Positions 10,037-19,185 of a stretch of 64,000 nt of DNA are shown here, piece after piece. Within the stretch, counting starts at the first letter, position 1. Each line of letters starts with the position of its first letter. The translations under genes and the position numbers were made by a program. Origin of the DNA: Streptomyces sp. DG2A-72 (GTDB lineage: Bacteria; Actinomycetota; Actinomycetes; Streptomycetales; Streptomycetaceae); contig NZ_JASTLC010000001.1 of NCBI RefSeq assembly GCF_030499575.1, forward strand, positions 3,496,001-3,560,000, read 5' to 3'. The notes below the pieces were generated by a model. The model saw nothing but the letters and a program-made list of their open reading frames with translations. It was not told where the DNA came from and did no database searches.

Positions 10037-11008
10037 ATGGACATCGGACCTGTGATCGCCAAGCGCTACCGGATCAAGCGGGAGATCGGATCCGGCGGTA
10101 TGGGTGTCGTCTGGCTCGCCCACGACGAACACCTCGGCCGCGATGTCGCCCTCAAGACCATGAACACGCCTCCCGGCTTGACGCAGGACCAGCGCACCCG
10201 GGACGCCGAACGCTTCCGACGCGAGGCCCGCGCCGCCGCGCGCCTCGACCACACCGGCATCGCGACGGTCTACGACCTCGGCGAGGAACGCGGCACACGC
10301 TTTCTGGTCATGCAGTACGTGACCGGCGTCGACCTTGAAGACCGGATCACCGAACAGGAACGGCTGAGCATCGAGGAAGCCGCTTCGGTCGGGGTGCAGA
10401 TCGCCTCCGTCCTTGGCTCCGTGCATGCCCGCGACGTCGTCCACCGCGACCTCAAGGGCCGCAACGTCATCATCCGCACCGACGGCGTGGTCAAGGTCCT
10501 CGACTTCGGCGTCGCCGCTTTCCTCGAACCCGGCACCGCCAAGCTCACCACCACGGGCGAGCGGCCGGGCAGCCTGGAGTGCATGGCACCCGAACAGATC
10601 CTGGGCAAACCGGTCGACCATCGCACTGACCTGTATGCCCTCGGCTGCCTGCTCCACAAGATGCTCACCGGCGAACCCGTCTTCGAGCACCGCTCGGAAC
10701 TCATGCTCCCCGGACTGATCCTCGACCACCCGCCGATCCCTCTGCGCGACCTGCGCCCCGACACCCCCGAAGACCTGGAAGCCCTCGTACTCGAACTCCT
10801 CTCCAAGACACCGAACGACCGCCCACCCCACGCCGGCGAGGTCTGGCGGCGGCTCGCCACTTGGCTTCCTGAACGCGGCGACCCGGCGGCCGCGCTCACC
10901 CCCTGGGCCGAGGTCGATCCACTGCGCCCCTTCCGCCACCCGATGGGGCCAGAAGCGCGCCCGGTGCGCTCATGGGCGAGGTCCCCACAGGCCGGCCGGC
11001 TGGGCTGA
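10037..11008 (+). CDS. Hanks-type serine/threonine protein kinase
   Basis: About 323 residues from ATG 10037; an in-frame start at 9926 would add 37 residues outside the kinase fold. The kinase domain covers nearly the whole protein: glycine loop GSGGMGVVW, catalytic lysine in VALK, glutamate in RREARAAARL, HRDLKGRN catalytic loop, DFG in VLDFGVAAF and APE in CMAPEQILG. There is no transmembrane helix or PASTA/sensor tail, so it is a cytoplasmic kinase, shorter than PknB. It is transcribed divergently from the DISARM-related operon and shares its promoter region. Kinases are components of other defence systems (for example PglW), so a defence role is possible but is only inferred from position. 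Confidence 0.85.
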   Translation: MDIGPVIAKRYRIKREIGSGGMGVVWLAHDEHLGRDVALKTMNTPPGLTQDQRTRDAERFRREARAAARLDHTGIATVYDLGEERGTRFLVMQYVTGVDLEDRITEQERLSIEEAASVGVQIASVLGSVHARDVVHRDLKGRNVIIRTDGVVKVLDFGVAAFLEPGTAKLTTTGERPGSLECMAPEQILGKPVDHRTDLYALGCLLHKMLTGEPVFEHRSELMLPGLILDHPPIPLRDLRPDTPEDLEALVLELLSKTPNDRPPHAGEVWRRLATWLPERGDPAAALTPWAEVDPLRPFRHPMGPEARPVRSWARSPQAGRLG

Positions 11009-11265
11009 CACAAGCGCCCATCCAGCATCCGCCACGCGGTGGAACGCCTCCCCCGCGAGGCGCAGGGCGCGGATTCCAGGTCCCCTGGCTGGTTGCCGCG
11101 CCAGCACCCGCCCGGCAGGGATTTACGGTTCCCCGTTTCTCAGCTCTGCGCCAGAATCGGCTCGGGCCCACAGCGGTGCTCCGCAGGACCGCCACCGAAA
11201 GCCTGCTAACGCCGGAGGGAACGACTGGAGCGAGGAACCGATCCAGACACACACGCTTGACTTGA

Positions 11266-11284
11266 TGACACAATTATCATGTCA
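11266..11284. promoter_or_regulatory. AT-rich dyad before the Fic gene
   Basis: TGACA (11266-11270) and TGTCA (11280-11284) form an inverted repeat around a 9-bp AT-rich centre, immediately upstream of the preferred Fic start at 11292. Such a dyad in GC-rich DNA is a candidate operator. If translation began at the upstream TTG/ATG (11262/11265), the dyad would lie inside the coding sequence. Confidence 0.35.
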
Positions 11285-11291
11285 TGGAGAC

Positions 11292-12434
11292 ATGCTGTAC
11301 GCGACTCCCTCCCTGGACGCCGACGACCAGCGAGCCCTCGACGAGATCGAGAGCATGCGCCGCTCCCTGCGCCACATGCTCCGCGCCACCCCTCGCTGGA
11401 CCCGCCAGCTGCGCCGCAACCTCACCGCCCGCGCGATCGCCGGGTCGAACACCATCGAGGGCTACGCCGCGACCGTGGACGACGTGGAAGCCCTCATGTC
11501 GGGCGAGGAGCCCCTGGAGACCGGGGAGAAGACGCGTGCCGAGCTGGAGGGCTACCAGCGCGGTATGACCTACATCCAGGCTCTCGCCGACGCGGGCGAC
11601 GATTTCCGGTACGACGCCGGCCTGCTCAACGGCCTGCACTTCATGCTCCAGGGCCACCACCTCGACAAGCGCCCCGGCCGCTGGCGCGACGGACCCGTCT
11701 ACGTCACCAGCCCCGACGACCCTCTGGTCCCCGCCTACACCGCTCCGGACCAAGCGGACGTTCCCGCTCTGATGTCGGAGTTCATCGAGTGGCTCAACGA
11801 GGGCGACCTCGACGCCCCCGTCCACATCCGCGCTTCCATGGCCCACCTCAACCTCGTCAAGATCCACCCGTGGAAGGACGGCAACGGGCGCATGTCCCGC
11901 GCCCTGTCCACCCTGGTGTTCTCCCGCGAGGCCCTGATGCCACCCGAGTTCTCCTCCATCGAGGAGTGGCTCGGCCGGGGACAGAACACCTACGCCTACT
12001 ACCAAGTGCTGGAGGACGTAGGCGGCCCACACTGGAGCCCGAAACGGGATACCCGCCCCTGGATCCGGTTCTGCCTGACCGCCCACCACCGCCAGGCGCA
12101 GCAGGCCCAGCGACGCTTCGACGTGATGTCCCGCGCCTGGACCCGTCTAGTCGAATCCGTCGAAGCAACGGGCCTGGACGAGCGTGTCGTCTACGCCCTC
12201 CTACCCGCCTTCTCGGACGCGAAGGTCCGCCGCACCGTCTACCAGCAGGACGCCGACCTCAGCGACCAGCAGGCCATCCGCGACATCCGGGAGCTTGTGG
12301 CCCGCGGCTGGCTCGTCCCCCACGGCAAGGCCCGCGCCCGCTACTACGCTCCCGGGCCCCTCATGGACCCGGTCCGGGACGAGGTCCGCCAGTCCATGGA
12401 GCCGTACACGGATCCCTACCGGCGGGAGCGGTGA
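11292..12434 (+). CDS. Fic/DOC family protein (putative AMPylase)
   Basis: About 380 residues. The Fic active-site motif is HPWKDGNGRMSR near residues 196-207, matching HxFx(D/E)GNGR with the catalytic histidine. An upstream GSNTIEGY segment is the usual N-terminal helix of stand-alone Fic proteins, and a C-terminal winged-helix-like region (QQAIRDIRELVARGWL) is visible. Fic enzymes transfer AMP or another nucleotide moiety to hydroxyl side chains of target proteins. Alternative starts at TTG 11262 and ATG 11265 would add about 10 residues. The gene is convergent with the integrase, with only 18 bp between stops. Its target is unknown, and it could act as a toxin or host-regulatory factor of the island. 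Confidence 0.88.
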   Translation: MLYATPSLDADDQRALDEIESMRRSLRHMLRATPRWTRQLRRNLTARAIAGSNTIEGYAATVDDVEALMSGEEPLETGEKTRAELEGYQRGMTYIQALADAGDDFRYDAGLLNGLHFMLQGHHLDKRPGRWRDGPVYVTSPDDPLVPAYTAPDQADVPALMSEFIEWLNEGDLDAPVHIRASMAHLNLVKIHPWKDGNGRMSRALSTLVFSREALMPPEFSSIEEWLGRGQNTYAYYQVLEDVGGPHWSPKRDTRPWIRFCLTAHHRQAQQAQRRFDVMSRAWTRLVESVEATGLDERVVYALLPAFSDAKVRRTVYQQDADLSDQQAIRDIRELVARGWLVPHGKARARYYAPGPLMDPVRDEVRQSMEPYTDPYRRER

Positions 12435-12452
12435 CCCACCCACTCTCGATGG

Positions 12453-13835
12453 TTATGCCGCCAGGGTGGCCGAGGCGCTCTGCATCTCGTCGAGCCGCCG
12501 CCGCAGATCTTGCTCCTGGCCACTGATGCATTGCGCGTACGTGGCGAACAGCATGGCAACACTGGTGCCTGCCCACTCGGCAACCTGAGCAGGCGGGACA
12601 CCACTGTTCAGCCACATTGTCAGTCGGGTGTGCCGAAGGTCGTAGACGCGCCGCCCCGTCAGTGATGCGTATAGGTGCGGTGGCAACATCGCACTGCGGG
12701 CGCGATCCCACGCGCGACGGTAGACGGAGCCCGCGAGAACTCCGCCATGCTCCCCGGGGAAGAGGCGGTCGCCGGGGAGCAGGCCCGCGCCCTTGATGCG
12801 TGCCCGCAGGACATGGACAAGTGCGGGAGGGCACGGGACTATGCGCGTCTCGCCTTCTGCCCTCCCCTTCAGATACCTCTGATCGTGTCGGGTTCCGCTG
12901 TCAGTCCACGTGCGTCCGATCTCAGGCTCGGCAGTGTGCACCACGATCTCGGCCCACTGACTCTCCCCCGACGCAGGCATGACAAGGTCTGAGACATGCA
13001 GCGCGACAGCCTCTTCCGGTCGCAGCCCCGTGAAGTACAGCGTGGCGAAGAACGCATGCAGTCTTCGCCCGCTCCGCGGCTGATTGCGTATCCAGTCGAG
13101 CAGCCGCGCCGCTTGCTGCGCATTGAGCAGACGGCGTCGGTCAATAGCGCCAGCCGACTGCGGAGTAAGGTTCCGTCCCTGGGGAACCGGATCGGACAGC
13201 AGAACTCCGCGCGCGATCGCATACCTCATCACCAGATGCAGAACTCGTCGATGCCGCTTCACAGATGAGGCCGCCGCTCGTCTACCGTCAAGCAACGTAC
13301 CCAGCACCCGCAGCACGTCCTGCACCACGAGCGGATCGGTCCAGGCGTCCATGGTCGGAGTGTGCCGTCGCACCCAACTGAGTGCCGCGACGATGTCCTC
13401 CGGCGCACCACCACGGCGGTTGGTGTTGAAAGCCCAATCGCTCAGCGCCGCACGAACACGGCGAGAGGGGACACCGGGCGGATCCCGGTCCATCAGCGCG
13501 GTAGTGACGATCATCAATGTGCGCGCAGTGTTCCTCCGGTGATTCGCCGAAACTCGCGGCCACTGGGCGTCCGCGAACTGCACGGCGAAGTCATACCACC
13601 CAACCGAAGAAGCTCTCGGCTCCTGCCGCTCCGGCAAGCCAGTCGAAACGTTGAACGGCTCGCCGACGTGCGTCGCGGTCACCAGCTCCGCTCGGAAACC
13701 GTCGGCCAGCGCGAACGTCTGAAACGACTTGCGATGACGTTTCCCGGCGACGGACCAGCGCACCCCATAGGACTCGCGAAGCCGCCCGGACCCTCTCTCG
13801 ATTTGCCAGACCCTGACGTCGAAAGTGGTGTCCAT
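12453..13835 (-). CDS. Tyrosine site-specific integrase (island 1)
   Basis: About 460 residues from ATG 13835, preceded by GAGGT at good spacing; a GTG three codons upstream is possible. The C-terminal catalytic domain shows the first arginine in FTGLRPEEAV, the H-x-x-R box in DLRHTRLT and the nucleophile tyrosine in MLFATYAQC. The N-terminal half has the SAM-like core-binding domain. It is a clear paralogue of the integrase at 17750-19185 (for example RLHAFFATLYxTGLRPEEAV). It lies about 260 bp from a displaced tRNA-Arg 3' fragment, which fits an integrase located beside its own att site. No excisionase gene is visible beside it. Confidence 0.92.
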   Translation of the reverse strand: MDTTFDVRVWQIERGSGRLRESYGVRWSVAGKRHRKSFQTFALADGFRAELVTATHVGEPFNVSTGLPERQEPRASSVGWYDFAVQFADAQWPRVSANHRRNTARTLMIVTTALMDRDPPGVPSRRVRAALSDWAFNTNRRGGAPEDIVAALSWVRRHTPTMDAWTDPLVVQDVLRVLGTLLDGRRAAASSVKRHRRVLHLVMRYAIARGVLLSDPVPQGRNLTPQSAGAIDRRRLLNAQQAARLLDWIRNQPRSGRRLHAFFATLYFTGLRPEEAVALHVSDLVMPASGESQWAEIVVHTAEPEIGRTWTDSGTRHDQRYLKGRAEGETRIVPCPPALVHVLRARIKGAGLLPGDRLFPGEHGGVLAGSVYRRAWDRARSAMLPPHLYASLTGRRVYDLRHTRLTMWLNSGVPPAQVAEWAGTSVAMLFATYAQCISGQEQDLRRRLDEMQSASATLAA

Positions 13836-14092
13836 CGTCTGCACCTCGATCCGGCCCTGCCTACGGTGCCCGCCTCACGAGGGCCGACGCTTCCGGGCTA
13901 CTACGAGCTCTACCTCCATGATCCCACCAGCAGCGGGCGTCACTGGAGTCCCACTCGCCGACGCCTCATCCCGGCCCCGATCAGTCAGCGTGACCGAGCA
14001 AGATCGTCCCACATGCGTCCCCCAAAACAGCTGACGATGCGCCACCACATCACAAAAGCGCAGGTCAGACGGATGGAGGTACAGTTAGACTG

Positions 14093-14139
14093 AGTGCCTT
14101 CTAAGCGCTTGGCCGCAGGTTCGAGTCCTGCCGGGGGCG
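14093..14139 (+). other. Displaced 3' half of tRNA-Arg(UCU); putative att site of island 1
   Basis: From 14098 the sequence has an anticodon loop CTTCTAA (anticodon TCT at 14100-14102), a variable region, a perfect T-arm (GCAGG 14115-14119, loop TTCGAGT, CCTGC 14127-14131) and the 3' acceptor strand CGGGGGC with discriminator G. The five bases before the loop can pair as an anticodon stem (AGTGC/GCGCT), but no D-arm or 5' acceptor strand lies upstream. This is therefore not a functional tRNA gene. It looks like the end left when an element integrates into a tRNA gene. The intact copy should lie at the other end of the island, left of this window. Confidence 0.75.
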
Positions 14140-14147
14140 CCCTCTTC

Positions 14148-14173
14148 CGCCCTCCCATCGGGAGGGCGTTTTT
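14148..14173 (+). terminator. Intrinsic terminator after the tRNA-Arg fragment
   Basis: A perfect 9-bp stem (CGCCCTCCC 14148-14156 with GGGAGGGCG 14160-14168), a 3-nt loop and a TTTTT run. It is most likely the original tRNA-Arg terminator, which implies that DNA to the right is the native chromosomal flank. Confidence 0.85.
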
Positions 14174-14552
14174 GCTGGTCAGAGGCCGTTTATCGGGCTC
14201 GGCGGAGCAGCTTCGCGGGTGCGGGTGGGTCCTCGCGCGGAGTCGGCGGGTGTCCGGCTGGAGACGATTTCGTCCGGCCCTCGGCGGGTGTTCTTCCCGA
14301 AAACTTCCCGAAGTTTCGGTGCGGTCTCTTGCCGTCGAACCGCTCACCCACACCACGGTCTGTGGTCGGCCACAAGCATCGCCCTCGGCCGCCCAGACGG
14401 CCGCCGCGGTCATGGACGGCGGCTGGCACTCACCCACGCTGCGTTGACGCTCCCTGACGGTGGGAGGTGCCATTGCCACGACGGATGAAAACACGTTGGC
14501 GGGCCGCCTCCGAGCTGCGACCATGCAGCTGCTTCCCTTACGGAGGGTGCAT
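14174..14552. other. Non-coding stretch between tRNA fragment and next gene
   Basis: No convincing gene is seen. The only notable structure is a repeated TTCCCGAA motif with an imperfect dyad at about 14295-14319, and a good ribosome-binding site (GGAGGG 14542-14547) for the following TTG start. Confidence 0.4.
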
Positions 14553-15658
14553 TTGTTCGTTTTCATTTGCGCGCGCTGCGGTGCCGAGCTGACAGTCCCT
14601 TTGTCCCAGGTTTCCCTTCCGCCCCATGCCCGTCAGAAGTACGGGAATGGGGTCCAACTACCGGTGCTCATGGAGGCAGGGACGTTTGCCGTGGACCCGG
14701 ACCCATGGGGAGGGCCATGGCGGATGTGGGACGAGATCGATCCGGGCGAGGCGGAGGCACGCGGCATCTACGCGCCGGTCTACGCCCTGTCCGACAGCAC
14801 GCCCGGGGCAATCGTCACCGCTCCCGGTGATATCCGCGGGACCCGGCTGATTCCCGAGAAGCGTGGCGGTGCCTGCTGTGGCCTCGACGGGGCCGAGGGG
14901 CCCAACATGGCCTGCGAGGCGTGCGACCTGCCCGTGGCAACAAGGGTCGACGACTGCTCGCTGTGGCAGGCAGTGCGGCTCAGCTCAGACGCCGTGCGCC
15001 GCGTCCCCACCGGCGGTGTCCACACTGCGCCGTTCTCCTGGACGGAATTGGTAGAGAGGGGGAGAGCACACCCCCGTTCGAGCCGATTGGCACGTGGGGA
15101 GGACGGTCTGGGTCGAGCCACTACTGGTCGTGGAGTCCTCAATGGGAAGCGGCAGCCGGCCAGGCGCTCGCCCACCTGTTGGTGGCCTCCAAAGGGCAGC
15201 CGGTGAAGGTCCCGGGCGGTCTGACCGCGGACGTGTTCCAACGCGCGCTCGACGCCTTGCTGCCCGCAGGCCCGCCAACGCGGCACGCCGTCCTGGTTGG
15301 ACCGGGAGAACCCTCCGCCAGTGCGGGCGTCGACATCCTCCTCGTACCGATCCATCCCCAGACGGGTCAGACCTGGACCCCCGCCGGCCCGGCGGCATCG
15401 GCATACCCGGTGCCCCTGCCGCTGGGGGTGTGGCTGTGGCTCGTCTCCCCCGAACCGTACTTGCCTGTTCCCGCGTCGGGCGGCATACCCCAAGACGTAC
15501 TCCGCGACGACCCGCTCCCGCCGCGCCCCAACTACCTGTTCCGGGCCGACCGGAGCAGGTTCGAGCACACCTTGGTCCGGCTACCAGCCGTTCGCAGCCC
15601 GTGGATACGCACGATCCTCGAAACCCTCACGCAAGATGCATCGGTCGACATCTTCTAG
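14553..15658 (+). pseudogene. Conserved Streptomyces hypothetical protein with Cys-rich motifs, frameshifted
   Basis: Translation most likely starts at TTG 14553, five bases after GGAGGG. The N-terminus has a CARC zinc-knuckle-like motif and a later block with CCGLDGAEGPNMACEAC, suggesting metal binding. The open frame breaks in a run of five G residues at about 15058-15062. A sixth G would join TELVER to GESTPPFEPIGTW and give a protein of about 368 residues ending at 15658. The function is unknown to me. As it stands, the first frame runs to about 15206 with low-complexity out-of-frame sequence. Either a real one-base deletion or an under-called homopolymer explains it. Confidence 0.7.
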
Positions 15659-15794
15659 CCGTATGGCAATCGAACAGCGCCACCCGCCGGTTCAGCGGTC
15701 AACATCGTAGGACCGCCTCGTTGCAGCCATCCAAACAATGGCAAATCGGCATACGGGTTGAATGGGCGCTTGATATCCGATCATCCTTGCCGTC

Positions 15795-17705
15795 ATGAGT
15801 CTCGTCTCCACCTCCTTCGACGTACCCGCCATGGGCGACTACGCCTACGACTGGGCCTTGGTCGACGTGGAGACATCGGGCCTCATGGCCCGGCGAGATC
15901 GCGTGCTGTCCGTGGCGGTGATCACGATCGGTCCGGACGGCGAGCAGACCGGGGAGTTCTCGACGCTGCTCAATCCGGGCTGCGATCCGGGACCGGTGGA
16001 GGTGCACGGGCTGACCATCGAGCGGTTGCAGGGTGCACCGACGTTCGATCAGGTCGCCGGGCGGATCGGAGCGATGCTTCAGGACCGGGTGCTGGTCGCC
16101 CACAACGCGCAGTTCGACTACGACTTCCTGGCCTACGAGTTCGCCCGTGCGCGGATGTGGTTGCCGGTGTCGCAGCGGCTGTGCACCCTGGCGCTCAATC
16201 GCCAGGTGGATCCGCCGACGGACGACATGAAGCTCGGCACCCTCGCCGCCCACTACGGCGTCCCCCAGCAACGCGCGCATGATGCGCTGGACGACACCCG
16301 TGTGCTGGCCGGGATCCTGCGGGCCTCACTGCGCGAGGCAGCGCGGCTCGATCTGCCCTTGCCGCTGGTGAGCTGCCCGCCCCGGGCAGAGTCGCAGTTC
16401 ACGCCGCAGCCGCCGAAGACACCCTGCGCCTACCGCAATCCGGGGCGCATGACTCCCGGCGGGCCTCTCCAGCAGGGGATGAAGGTCGCGATCACCGGTG
16501 AGACCGTCCAAGCCCGGGCGGAGCTTGTGGGGCGGGCGGTTGCCGCCGGGCTGAACATGATGACCTCCGTCAGCCGGCACACCAGCGTGCTGGTCACCAA
16601 TGAACCGGCGTCCGGTTCGGCAAAGGCCCGACGCGCACTCGCCGAAGGCGTGCCGGTCATCGATGAGCCCACCTTCCTGCGGCTCCTGGCCGACGTACGA
16701 CCGGGGACAGCCCATGAGGCGACGGCCGTGGCTGTCGCCCCGGTGACCGAGCTGGAAGCAGAACCCATCGTCCGACCCGTGGAGTTGGCGCCCAACACGA
16801 CCTCTGCCGTACCCGTCCCGGAGGCCGCACCCCTCCCCACGGCCGCACCCGGTGTGGGGGTACCCGCTCCGCGTCGACCGGTGCCCTCCGTCGGCACGTT
16901 GGACAAGCCTCTGGCGGGGCGTCGCGTGCTGGTGCTGGGTGGTGTCCATGCCGATGCCGCGGCGGCTCGTACCCGCGTCGTCGAGCTGGGCGGGTCCGCG
17001 GCGATCAACCTGTCCGCCAGTGTCACCGACGTCGTACTCCTGGAGGGCGGGCAGAGCGACCGGCGCATGAGCCGCATCACCGCCCTCGAACTCCCCGTGC
17101 ACGACCTCCACTGGCTCACCGCTCCGACCGCCACCACCCCGGCCGCAGCAACGCTCCGGACTCAGGAGCCGCACGTGATGCCGAGAGGAGGTGTCATCGA
17201 TCTGCCCATGCCGCAGGGCAGACCCGCGCCGGAGTGGTACGTCACCGCTGGCTGGGCCCCGCAGTCCGGCTACGAGATCGACGTCGTCGCCTTCCTCCTC
17301 GACGAGGACGAACAGGTCACCTTCGACGAGGACTTCATCTTCTACGGGGCCCCGGAGAGCCCGGCTGGAACTGTGCGACTGCTGACCGGCGGTCCTGCCG
17401 AACAGACCATCGCCCTCGACCTGGCCTCCCTGTCACCCGCGACGCGCAAGGTCGTCGTCGCCGCGGCCACCGACGGCGCCGCCACCTTCGGGACGGTCGG
17501 TGCGATCCAGATCGGTGCGGCACCCGGCAGCAGCGGCGCACCGCTCGCCCGCGCCACCCTGGACGCCGCCACCACCGAACGCACCATGCTCCTCGCGGAG
17601 ATCTACCGCAGAGGCCCGGTGTGGCGCCTACGCGCCGTCGGTCAGGGCTACGACCACGGCCTCGACGCCCTCGCACGCGGATACGGCGTCGACATCGCCG
17701 ACTGA
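15795..17705 (+). CDS. DnaQ-like 3'-5' exonuclease fused to two BRCT domains and a TerD domain
   Basis: A 636-residue protein with four parts. Residues 18-185 are a DEDDh exonuclease: ExoI LVDVETSGL, ExoII AHNAQFDYDF, ExoIII AHDALDDTRVL. Residues of about 235-303 are a BRCT domain (GMKVAITGET... and DEPTFLRLL), and about 372-450 a second BRCT-like domain (LAGRRVLVLGG). After a linker, residues of about 475-636 form a TerD domain with GYEIDVVAFLL, DEDFIFYGAPESPAG and AVGQGYDHGLDAL. TerD domains bind calcium in tellurite-resistance and stress modules; the fusion suggests DNA repair or nucleic-acid surveillance linked to Ter signalling, an inference. It is convergent with the second integrase, 45 bp away. 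Confidence 0.88.
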   Translation: MSLVSTSFDVPAMGDYAYDWALVDVETSGLMARRDRVLSVAVITIGPDGEQTGEFSTLLNPGCDPGPVEVHGLTIERLQGAPTFDQVAGRIGAMLQDRVLVAHNAQFDYDFLAYEFARARMWLPVSQRLCTLALNRQVDPPTDDMKLGTLAAHYGVPQQRAHDALDDTRVLAGILRASLREAARLDLPLPLVSCPPRAESQFTPQPPKTPCAYRNPGRMTPGGPLQQGMKVAITGETVQARAELVGRAVAAGLNMMTSVSRHTSVLVTNEPASGSAKARRALAEGVPVIDEPTFLRLLADVRPGTAHEATAVAVAPVTELEAEPIVRPVELAPNTTSAVPVPEAAPLPTAAPGVGVPAPRRPVPSVGTLDKPLAGRRVLVLGGVHADAAAARTRVVELGGSAAINLSASVTDVVLLEGGQSDRRMSRITALELPVHDLHWLTAPTATTPAAATLRTQEPHVMPRGGVIDLPMPQGRPAPEWYVTAGWAPQSGYEIDVVAFLLDEDEQVTFDEDFIFYGAPESPAGTVRLLTGGPAEQTIALDLASLSPATRKVVVAAATDGAATFGTVGAIQIGAAPGSSGAPLARATLDAATTERTMLLAEIYRRGPVWRLRAVGQGYDHGLDALARGYGVDIAD

Positions 17706-17749
17706 ACGCCGGCGCCGGGAGCGAAGATCTGCGCGTCCCTGCGCCCGGT

Positions 17750-19185
17750 TCAGGCACGGCGACGCGGTGCGGGCGTGGATCCGGGCTTGGGCACCGGCAT
17801 GCTCGGGGCCGGCCCGGCGGGCAGTCGCTGGGGGCCTTCGATGCGCTGCTGGAGCTCGGCCAGCTGGCCCGTGAACAGCGGGCGTAGGTGGCGAGCAGGA
17901 CGGGGACGCTGTTGCCCGCCCACTCGGCGACCTGGGCGGGTGGGATGCCGTGGTTGAGCCAGGTGGTCAGGCATGTGTGGCGCAGGTCGTAGACGCGCTT
18001 GCCCACGGGTGACTCGTATTCGTGCTCCGGCAGGACCGCCTTGCGGGCCTTGTTCCAGGCACGGCGGAAGACCGATCCGGCCAGCAGCCCGCCCTTCTCG
18101 CCGGGGAAGAAGAGGTCGCCCGGCTGGAGGCCGTCTCTTTTGATCAGGTCGCGGAGGACAGCGACGAGTGCCGGGTGGGCGGGGACGGGGCGGGTGTCGC
18201 CCTCGGCGCGGCCCTTGAGGTCGCGGGTCTCGTGGACGCGGCCGTCGTCGGTCCACTGGCTGCCGACCTCGGGCTCGGCGGTGTGGACGAGCAGTTCGCC
18301 CCAGCCCTCGGCGGGCAGTGTGGTGGCGCTGACGCGGAGGGCTACGGCCTCCTCCGGCCGCAGTCCGGTGTAGTAGAGGGTGGCGAAGAAGGCGTGGAGG
18401 CGGTGGCCGGTGCGGGGGCGGTCGGCGATCCAGGCCAGGAGGCGGGCGACCTGACCCGGGTTGAGCAGCGACCGCTTGTCGACGGCCTCGGCCACCTTGG
18501 GGGCGGCGCCTTCCTCCTTGCCCTTGGGGAGCGGGTTGGCGGTGAGGATCTTCTGCCGTACGGCGTACTTCATCGCCACGTTGAGGATCCGCTGCTCGCG
18601 CTTGACGGAGCTGGCGGCGGCCGGGCTGCCGTCCAGAAGTGTGTCGAGCGCGTGCATGACGGCGTCGACACGTTTGGTCTCCTCCCAGGCCGTCATCGGC
18701 AGGGAATCGCGGGCTATCCACGACAGGACGGTGCGGACTTCGGGCGGCGCCTCGTCGCGTCGGAGCTTGTTGAAGGCGTACTCGCGCAGGGCCCGGCGTA
18801 CGTCGATCGGGTCGAAGCGGTCCGGGAGTTCGGTGCGCAGCAATGCGAGGGTGACCTTGGTGAGGGCCTTGGCGGTGTTCTTGCGGTTGTTGGCCGAGAT
18901 GCGCGGCCACTTCATGTCGACGTACTGGAGGGCGAATTCGTAGTTGGTGACCTCGGCGGCCGATGTGGCGTGTGAGACCGGCAGGCCGGTGTCCACGTCG
19001 AACGGTTCGCCGTTGTTAGCGGCGACGCGCAGTGTTGCGCGGAAGGATTCGGCGAGCGCGCTCGTGGCATAACTCTGGCCGTGGCGCCTTCCGTTGACGG
19101 ACCACCGGACGGTGTAGCTGGTCTTGCGCTTTCCCCTGTAGATCTCCGTGTCGTAGAAGCGGACCTTGTAGGACCGGTTGCTCAA
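17750..19185 (-). CDS. Tyrosine site-specific integrase (element 2), late frameshift
   Basis: About 478 residues if the frame is repaired. It starts at TTG 19185, with the excisionase stop overlapping (TTGA) and GAGGA upstream. Catalytic residues are visible: arginine in YTGLRPEEAV, H-x-x-R in DLRHTCLT and tyrosine in LLATYARC. Just after the tyrosine, at about 17885-17892, one T appears missing: TGTTTCACG would continue as FTGQLAELQQRIEGPQ and stop at 17750. As written, the frame instead runs on to 17335, giving 616 residues whose tail is antisense to the exonuclease-TerD gene. Because the break follows the nucleophile, the protein could still fold. It is paralogous to the integrase at 12453. 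Confidence 0.88.

Noticed and set aside
14093..14139. A functional tRNA-Arg gene
   Set aside because: The D-arm and 5' acceptor strand are missing, so only a displaced 3' half is present.
17335..17749. A natural 616-residue integrase with a unique C-terminal domain
   Set aside because: The extra tail is out of frame relative to the paralogue, is R/P-rich and lies antisense to the exonuclease-TerD gene; a one-base loss explains it better.
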